From Cryptomeria japonica (lineage: Eukaryota; Streptophyta; Pinopsida; Cupressales; Cupressaceae): a stretch of DNA of 64,000 nt. Shown in pieces: positions 57,149-64,000 of this stretch. Position numbers and translations under genes: made by a program. The stretch spans positions 23,704,406 to 23,768,405 of the forward strand of contig NC_081409.1 in assembly GCF_030272615.1 (NCBI RefSeq), written 5' to 3'. The notes beneath the pieces are model-generated. The model did no database searches. It was not told where the DNA came from and saw only the letters and a program-made list of their open reading frames with translations. How positions within the stretch are numbered: the first letter of the stretch is position 1; every line of letters begins with the position of its first letter.

Positions 57149-60100
57149 ATGGCTTCTGGATTTGCTCCTGCTCTGGCAAATGTTGTCACTCCTATTGTGG
57201 TTGATATCAAGGATTATCCATGCCCCTCAGATTGCAAAGGTTGATGATTCAGTTGGTGCATTTTCTAGGCTTCCCAATGACATTCTTTATGTTGAGGATG
57301 TTAGATCTTACATTCACTGTACTTTGTAGGAATTGGGCACATCAAAAATGAAAACCATGTATATGAGAGCATTGTTGGATAAGAATGGTGTAATCAAACC
57401 AAAATTCAAACATTTGAAGGATTTAGGGTTTATAGACATTTTGGAGATGCTTGAATTTGATGATGAAATCATCTGGTATGTGTTAAGTTGTGTTCATGGT
57501 GAGTTTATGTGGCTAGGTTAGACTCATAGAATCACTAAGGATTCCATTTAGTCAATTACTGGTTTTCCCCAGGTTGGTCAGAGACCGGATAAGAAGAAAA
57601 TCTCTAACAATGAAGTCACCAAGCTAACTGGTGCTACATTTGATAATTGGTCTATGAGGATCAACACAATCAGAGAAAAGGACATGCGATTTGCCAGCAT
57701 GATTATTGAGCATAAGGTAACTCAATCTAACTGGTTGAACTATGCTTCTAGCTCCTATATATATAGTGCACATAAGATGATCAACGAAAATGAGAAATAT
57801 GATCTTTGCTAGTGGATGTATGATGAATAAAGTTGAATCTTGGGAAAATCAAAGGTGAGAAGAAGGGAGTATTCCAGTATGACAATCTTATTGTTTGTTT
57901 GATGCTCTTTTTCCTTAATGAGACCCTAGGATCCGGTAAAAGGCAATCAGCCTTTGAAATTTTGGTAGGAAAATAAATCTAGGATGCTATAAGAAACCTA
58001 GGATAGGACAAAGAATCCATCTTATGGGGATATTTCAAGGCTTTTCAGAAGGCAATGAAACAAAGGGAAAGGGTGCCAAAGAATATTTTGATAAGTATTC
58101 TATTGAGATCTATTTTATGGTTAATAAAGATGAAACTATAATGGAAGCTGTGTAACCTAGAAAGATATGGATAACTAAGATGGGCTATGAATTTGATGCA
58201 GAGATCTTGGACCTATATGCCAAGATTCTTATAGATGCCCCAGTAGATGAGATAGAGAAGACATTTGGGAGAGCAAAGAAGAAGGAATTGGAGGTGCAAA
58301 TAGGGCTCAGGTTGTCCAGAAGATGTCCACTAAAATCAAACAGATTATTGGACTAGCATAGTCATCTTCTCCAGCAGTAGTTCAGGCCTCAGTGGTAGCA
58401 ACAATCGACAAAGGAGTGATGAAAAGGAAGAAACCAGAAACCTTTATTGCCCCATTTGCTTCTAGATCTGAAATTGAAGAAGAACCCTCTAAGATTCCCA
58501 AAATTTACATGAGAATTTAGAGGAATAAGCCTGAGGAAGGAAAGCAGCAGAAAACCAAGGTCACCCCTCCGATAGCCCATGAGCAACCTTTGAAGGAGAG
58601 GAAGCCTACAGAGAAGAGGAAACTAGTCAGAGACATAGCTCCCTCATCTGGGAAAGAGAATTAATCTGAATTGGATAAGTCTCTTGAATCTGATGAAAGT
58701 ATAAAAATTATTGCTCCTTTATCTGTAGATGAATGGATTGATCAAATCACTAAGGATTGAATTTTGAGTAATATACAATATTCTTATGCGCATATGGATG
58801 ATGTTGAGCAAAAGGAAACTGAGGAAGAAGTTTTGTTATACTTAGATATATATAAGAAAGCCTTAATTGAGATAGAAAATAATATTTTGGTAGAGTTGTA
58901 TAATAAATTAGATGCTAGGAGATTATCTACTATTGAGGAAGATAAGAATATAAAGGTTCGGGAATTTTTTGACTATTTGTGGTGCAATTACTAAAGAAGA
59001 CATGCAACAGTGTCTTGAATTTGCTAATAAAACAATTTTCCAGAGTAGACACATGCATGTGAGTCTTATGGTGGGAAGAGTGAATGAAATAGTTAAAGAG
59101 ACTCATGAGGCATGGGTAAGATTATTTATTGATAAACCAAATTTCTTTACATCACTGAAAGTTCCTCCTAAGTCTAACATTCTAGACATCTCAGTTGATG
59201 CTAAGGGTAAAGGGATATTAGGTGAAGATCCACCGGTTTTGGATAAGAAATTAACTGAGGATATTCCTTTGACAGTCACAAGTGTATAGGATATAGAGGA
59301 AAATAAACTAACAGACATTATTGAGGACAATTTTCCTTCGGTTATTGATGTAGATACAATTGAGATTCATGTGGTAGAAAAAATAACTACACCAAGTGGT
59401 GAAGCCACTGGTGCCATGGAGCAGGAAAAAGAAAAGAATAGAAGGTAGAGGAGAAGGAGAAAGAACAAGAATAGATTGAATTCAAGGTACTGACACCATC
59501 ACAGGTTGTTGGTCCCTCATTCTTGGCACTTGACATATCCAACCAAGTAGATTTTAGTCATTTTCAGAAGAAGAATATTGAGCAGTTCAGCAATTCATAA
59601 TTGATGATGGTTGCAGCTCAGAAGATAATGAAGGAAGGATTAGAGGACAAGCAAGTTATAGAGAAATTCATTCCAGTCTTGTAGCAGCTTGCCCCAAAAT
59701 ACAAGATCAATCAGGTAGCTAGCCCTTCTGGCAAGCTAAAGGGTATGATAGAACACATTGCCAAGGAGTACAAAACTCTACAACAAGTGTCAAACCGACA
59801 ATTGGTGGAGAGGTATAATGCAACTAGGAAGGTCACTTGTGATAACATGATCACATCTGATAAGGCAAAGTTGACAGAAGAATTAACAATGATTGATGAA
59901 GATCTTCATCAATATAGCAGTACATACTGGTCTTGCACTAACACTGCAAATTAACAACAAACCTGGAAGATAATATAAAGGCGGTTAAGGTCCGATTAGA
60001 GAATCTTGCAAATAATTTTGATGGTTCTCAGTCATTGACCAGCACTATTGATGGTCAAATTTTGTTTTCAGGGTCAAAGTTTTCTGCTTTGGAGAAGGAT

Positions 60101-60370
60101 ATGGACAGGTTAACCCGACAGGCCAGAGTATTGAGAGGTTTGGTCAGTCCCTGACTTAACACTTTGTTGCTTCACAAAATGGAATGTATAGAACATATGA
60201 GGAAGCCTACATTGACAACATTAACAAAAGAAGAAATGTATGCTTACATTCTTAATGGGTTTGTTTTAATTTTGGATACATTAAAAACTGGTTGGGACAC
60301 TTACTTGGGATTTTTGAAGAGCACTTACCCTTCAATATATTTAAGTACATCTAGATCCGGTAAACACTAA
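57149..60370 (+). pseudogene. G1 unit 2 ORF2, full length but decayed
   Basis: ATG at 57149 to TAA at 60370, about 1070 codons with many stops and several frame changes, including a small deletion near 57220. In order: N-terminal block (DILYVEDVRSYIHC, LGFIDILEMLEFDDEIIWYV, VHGEFMWL, ITKDSI, FPQVGQRPDKK); AHKMINENEKYDLC; Lys/Pro linker (58410-58640); second block ILLYLDIYKKALIEIE-like (58764-58960, LDARRLSTIEED); MVGRVNEIVKETHEAWVRLF (59060s); coiled-coil region (59745-59954); tail KTGWDTYLGFLKSTYPSIYL, RSGKH. The reference copy for overall length because no element interrupts it. Confidence 0.78.
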
Positions 60371-60574
60371 TTTTGATTTCATTCATTTCTTGTTATCTAC
60401 CCTAGCTTTGACATTGTTGTCAAAGGGGGAGAGGTTGGATGTGAAAAATGTTAAGGGACATAATATAGCTCAAGGGGAGAAGCTTTCTGAGATCAGTTTT
60501 TTGGAAGATTTTGGACAGGAACCAGAACATAACTTCAATGATCTATTTTTCATATGAGTGTTGCCATCAATGCC

Positions 60575-60586
60575 AAAGGGGGAGAT
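60575..60586 (+). other. G1 unit 2 polypurine tract
   Basis: aaagggggagat abutting the last LTR. Partners are aaagggggag at 60422 and aaggggag at 60472. Confidence 0.9.
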
Positions 60587-61507
60587 TGTTGGAAATTGAC
60601 ACTTATCTGGGCTCATGGTGTTGTCATTGATGGCAACACACATCATTTTGGGTTGGATACTTATCTAGTATCCACCAGTATTCTAGGATTGACATCATAC
60701 ATTCAAAGAAACTGACAGGAAAGGGTAACCGGCAAACTAGGAACCGATATTTGGAGGCTCACGTAGGAGATTGATCCAGAAAAGGTTAATGTGGCAATGG
60801 TCACAAAGATTAATGTTTATATTTTTATCTAGGCCAACATGCAATTACCTTGTAATATGATTGTAATCCAACATTAGGTATTCATCATGTTCATGTATGT
60901 AAGGGTATATAAGTCAGTTTGTTTAGGTCATTTTGGGTAATAGGTGTGATAGGATTTATGCAATTATATGAGTGAGATCTTTATCGACAGAATGCAAATG
61001 TAATGATCTGTTGTCAGTCCTAGTTGATTTTTAAGAGGATTGGGAAGCGAACAAGGTTACCAGTAAGGAAGGAGATAGTGTTAACCAGTACAAACAGTGC
61101 TTAAACTGGAACTCATCCAGCATATCAGATGCACACTCAGAGTTCAGATTTTTCTTTGTAATTCAGTATTTTGAATCTATAGTCAATGAGGCTCCTTTGT
61201 GATGAGTAGTGCACTATAGGCTATGTGCCTTCTTGCATGTGCAAGCCCCTCTTGTAATATTTATTCATTTGGCCAATGGATAGATATTGTGGGTCATCAA
61301 TCCCACCGTGATTTTTCCTCTTTGAGGTTTTCCGCCTATAAATCTATATGTTATGGTGTTCATCTTTGTGGTTGCATTATTATCACTAGTTGTTACTTGT
61401 TGTTATGCATACCAGTTACTGAGTTGTTTTGTTAATAAGGTTAAAATTAATATTACTGACAAAACATTGATTCACCCCCCCCCTCTCAGTGTTCTTGGAA
61501 TCCAACA
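60587..61507 (+). repeat. G1 last LTR
   Basis: tgttggaaattgacac ... aatccaaca, 921 bases, tatataag at 60906-60913, followed by target duplication caaag. Confidence 0.94.
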
Positions 61508-61512
61508 CAAAG

Positions 61513-63483
61513 AACATCCCAATGGAAGAAGGAAACAATCACCTGACCATGTGGAACTAAAGGAACCACCCCCAATGATAGGAGATGACACAAGGTCCTA
61601 CAAACACTCTAGACCTAAGATGACACATATCAACCAAAGAGAACTCAAGAACTCAAGAACCACAACCAAGAATCAACCAAATCCTACAAGCCAAATCACA
61701 TCACATGGTGAATCATAAAACATAGAAACTCCCAAAGGCATATCAAAAACCATGGCATAAGGAACAAGGTCAAATGTAGGAGTGAAGTGTCATCACATGC
61801 TATCCTCGCATAGAGAGGAAAAGCCACACCCTGATAGACATGTTGATGCATTCTATCCTCACAAAGTAGGGGAATATCAACCATGATAGACATGTGGAAC
61901 CATCTCAACCTATGAGACATCAAGGGAGTTTGGTTCCCCATCACAATGTCCTTCCCAAGATTATCCTAAAATATCCTCCCTAGGATTAAGTCTTGGAGCT
62001 CAAATCCAACCATTATTATCTTGTTTAGATGAATCCTAATTACCCAACCTATCTAATTATTTATTAATGTTATTACTTATTTTATCAAGGAAAACTTCCA
62101 ATGTGCCTTGGTGGTCTAGACTCCAAGCATCCTTGCTAGGAACCTCTTAGTAACTTATCTCTCATGACCCTGATCATCACATGAAATCCCACTCCCCCTA
62201 CTATGTTTAAAGACCTTAGGGTAACATAAAAAAAAACATCAAGATAACAAGGAGGCTCAATAGAAACATCATGAAAGTAACTACATCTCATAAGCAATAA
62301 GCATAACAACCAAATGCCAAGATGCCAAAGCATAAACAATAGCCTCAACAATGATCAACATACCAATGAACAAGAGTAAGACAACATCCACTTACTCAAT
62401 CATAAACAATATCAAATCCTCAACCAAGGCACAACCATCTCATTGGAGCTAAACAAGAAATCATACTCAACAACAAGTCTTATCAACTTTCTAGAGAAAA
62501 CAAGACAACCCCAATGACAAGGAACTAAAAATATTGTCGGAGCCAAAACACATCAAATGATCAAATCTGAAATATAAATAATGCTGGAAAATCTCAAAAA
62601 TATCATCAATTGCTTTTGGTACAAAAGACAGAACTAGAGAAACGAACACGGAAGACCCAAAACATAAAGATATAGTTGATAGAGCACAATGGCTCATCTT
62701 TAGAACAAAATGGCACATTTGAAAATTACTACAACGCATATGATTAACAAAACAATGCTTTTGAAGTATTCTGCAATGCTTTCATTGAATACAGTAGTGC
62801 ATATACCATATTTAATAGTGTATTTAACAAATAAATTAGTATATACATAAAAATTAATAGTGCATATGAAAGATTCAATAGCACAAACAATGTTTAAGCA
62901 TATTTGCTTGAAAACTCAGAAAACGGAGTAAAAAAGTTCCAACAAACTTAAAAAATTAATAAGACTTTGGAATGATATCAAAACTGATCCAATGGGGATG
63001 CAAAAACCATGATAAACCAAGGAAACTTAAATATATAATACTATGGAATACAAATTATAAAACTCTTCTCCCATACATAATATGTGACCTTCGACAGTGC
63101 ACATAGAGCCATCAGTAAGTGGTAACAAAATAGATCAATCCTTAGTTCATGATATACCATATACACGGGACAAATGGCAATCAACTCCATATGAAATAAT
63201 AGATCAATTCTAGCATGCCCCAATCAAAATCAATTCACACAAATCTCAAGAAATCCATAGAGCCATTCATGACAGTACACCAATCAATAAAAAAATATTG
63301 TAGCATCATAAATTGTACACCCTTAGTTGGGTGGTACAATTTCGCGCTTAGGTTAGCACCCACCTTAATATGTTTGCATCTTGCATTTAAAAGTATCTTT
63401 CAGCATTTAATTAATTAATTTAAATGAATCTATAGTCTTCTTTCATCCCTCTACACATCATAAAATTGGGCCCTTATCCCTAA
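61513..63483. other. Right side of the G1 target: probable I1 LTR then unassigned DNA
   Basis: A-rich, non-coding by eye. It should begin with the remainder of the I1 LTR interrupted at 31943, but I cannot place that LTR's outer edge. A degenerate pair of about 50-base units, each ending tgatagacatgt, lies at roughly 61796-61893. Confidence 0.4.
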
Positions 63484-63867
63484 GTGTGCCCCTTTTTATT
63501 TTATTCTTCCAATTAATTATTTCATCAAAAGCCCTGATTATGTCCTATTTTGACCTTCAAGGCCCAATTTTGCATATCTATACAACTTGAATCTCTAGAT
63601 CCTTCTGGAATTCAATTTAGAATTACAATATCTTGCTTCCCCAAAAATTTGAGAAAAAGTTGGCCGGACCAAGAGGTGTGCCCCTTTTTATTTTATTCTT
63701 CCAATTAATTATTTCATCAAAAGCCCTAATTATGTCCTATTTCAACCTTCAAGGCCCAATTTCGCATATCTATACAACTCGAATCTCCAGATCCTTCTGG
63801 AATTCAATTTAGAATTACAATATCTTGCTTCCCCAAAAATTTGAGAAAAATTTGGTCGGACCAAGAG
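63484..63867. repeat. 192-bp tandem duplication
   Basis: Two copies, each running from gtgtgcccctttttatttta to a Leu-like ccccaaaaatttgag and ggaccaagaggt, offset by 192 bases. Of the roughly nine differences I noted, nearly all are C/T or G/A changes. The second copy continues into the palindrome-like ccaagaggtaacctcttgg. Confidence 0.9.
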
Positions 63868-64000
63868 GTAACCTCTTGGTTCAAACATTTTTACCCTGAA
63901 TTTTGAGAGCATGATTTGGCAATATTTAAATGCTTGAATCTAGGATTTTGTGAAATTATATTGATTCTAGGTTGGCCTATGATCAAAAACAAAGTTAGGG
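63868..64000. other. Unassigned window edge
   Basis: No frame or repeat recognised beyond the palindrome at the end of the tandem duplication. Confidence 0.4.

Larger units (their letters stand above)
31944..61507 (+). mobile_element. Compound element G1: LTR-internal-LTR-internal-LTR
   Basis: Three LTRs of one family (31944-33624, 54650-55568, 60587-61507) enclose two internal regions. The target duplication caaag is at 31939-31943 and 61508-61512, only at the outer ends, so the whole array is bounded by one duplication. Without later insertions the internal regions are 5045 and 5018 bases and the LTRs 888, 919 and 921. Each unit carries an initiator-Met-type primer site, ORF1, ORF2 and a final aaagggggagat. 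No pol genes are present. Confidence 0.92.

Overview
This window is plant nuclear DNA made almost entirely of retrotransposons inserted into one another. I find no convincing host gene, tRNA, rRNA or CRISPR array. The organism is a plant: Ty1/copia polyproteins with plant-type gag, initiator-Met primer sites (tggtatcagagc), LTRs of about 0.8-1.4 kb and purine tracts of the form aaagggggagat just before the 3' LTR. The AT-rich sequence and the density of nested, decayed elements suggest a large-genome species, perhaps a gymnosperm; that last step is a guess.

Layout. 1-2997 is a stack of four LTR pieces whose other halves must lie left of the window. 3000-6577 holds a gag scrap and a broken copia element (D), cut by an LTR fragment (6578-7065). 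7066-13650 is a minus-strand Ty3/gypsy remnant: gag, primer site, one LTR and, beyond that LTR, a decayed reading frame of about 3.1 kb. 13651-30413 is minus-strand copia E2, split by two full-length plus-strand copia elements: E1 (14019-20658, target duplication atcta) in its protease gene and E3 (22782-30023) in its 5' LTR. 30414-31943 is a minus-strand remnant I1 (primer site, LTR start).

31944-61507 is one compound insertion, G1, flanked on both sides by the duplication caaag: LTR - internal - LTR - internal - LTR. Inside it are a solo LTR (32002-32789, ggtat), a 1.4 kb LTR-like insertion (34154-35590) and minus-strand element H1 (38955-53487, aaagg), which in turn carries minus-strand element B1 (42429-50157, tatcc). 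61508-64000 is the other side of the G1 target plus unassigned DNA with a 192-bp tandem duplication.

Most interesting: B1, H1 and both G1 units form a two-gene lineage without protease, integrase, reverse transcriptase or RNase H. ORF1 is a coiled-coil protein with four CCHC zinc knuckles. ORF2 is a protein of about 1000-1100 residues, not recognised, with a conserved N-terminal block (VHGEFMWL, then ITK.AI), a Lys/Arg-rich linker, a second conserved helical block and a coiled-coil C-terminus. Their primer sites, purine tracts, LTR 3' modules and LTR-edge inverted repeats match those of copia elements E1 and E3, so they look like non-autonomous elements moved by copia enzymes. All copies here are broken, largely by stops that look like C-to-T changes.
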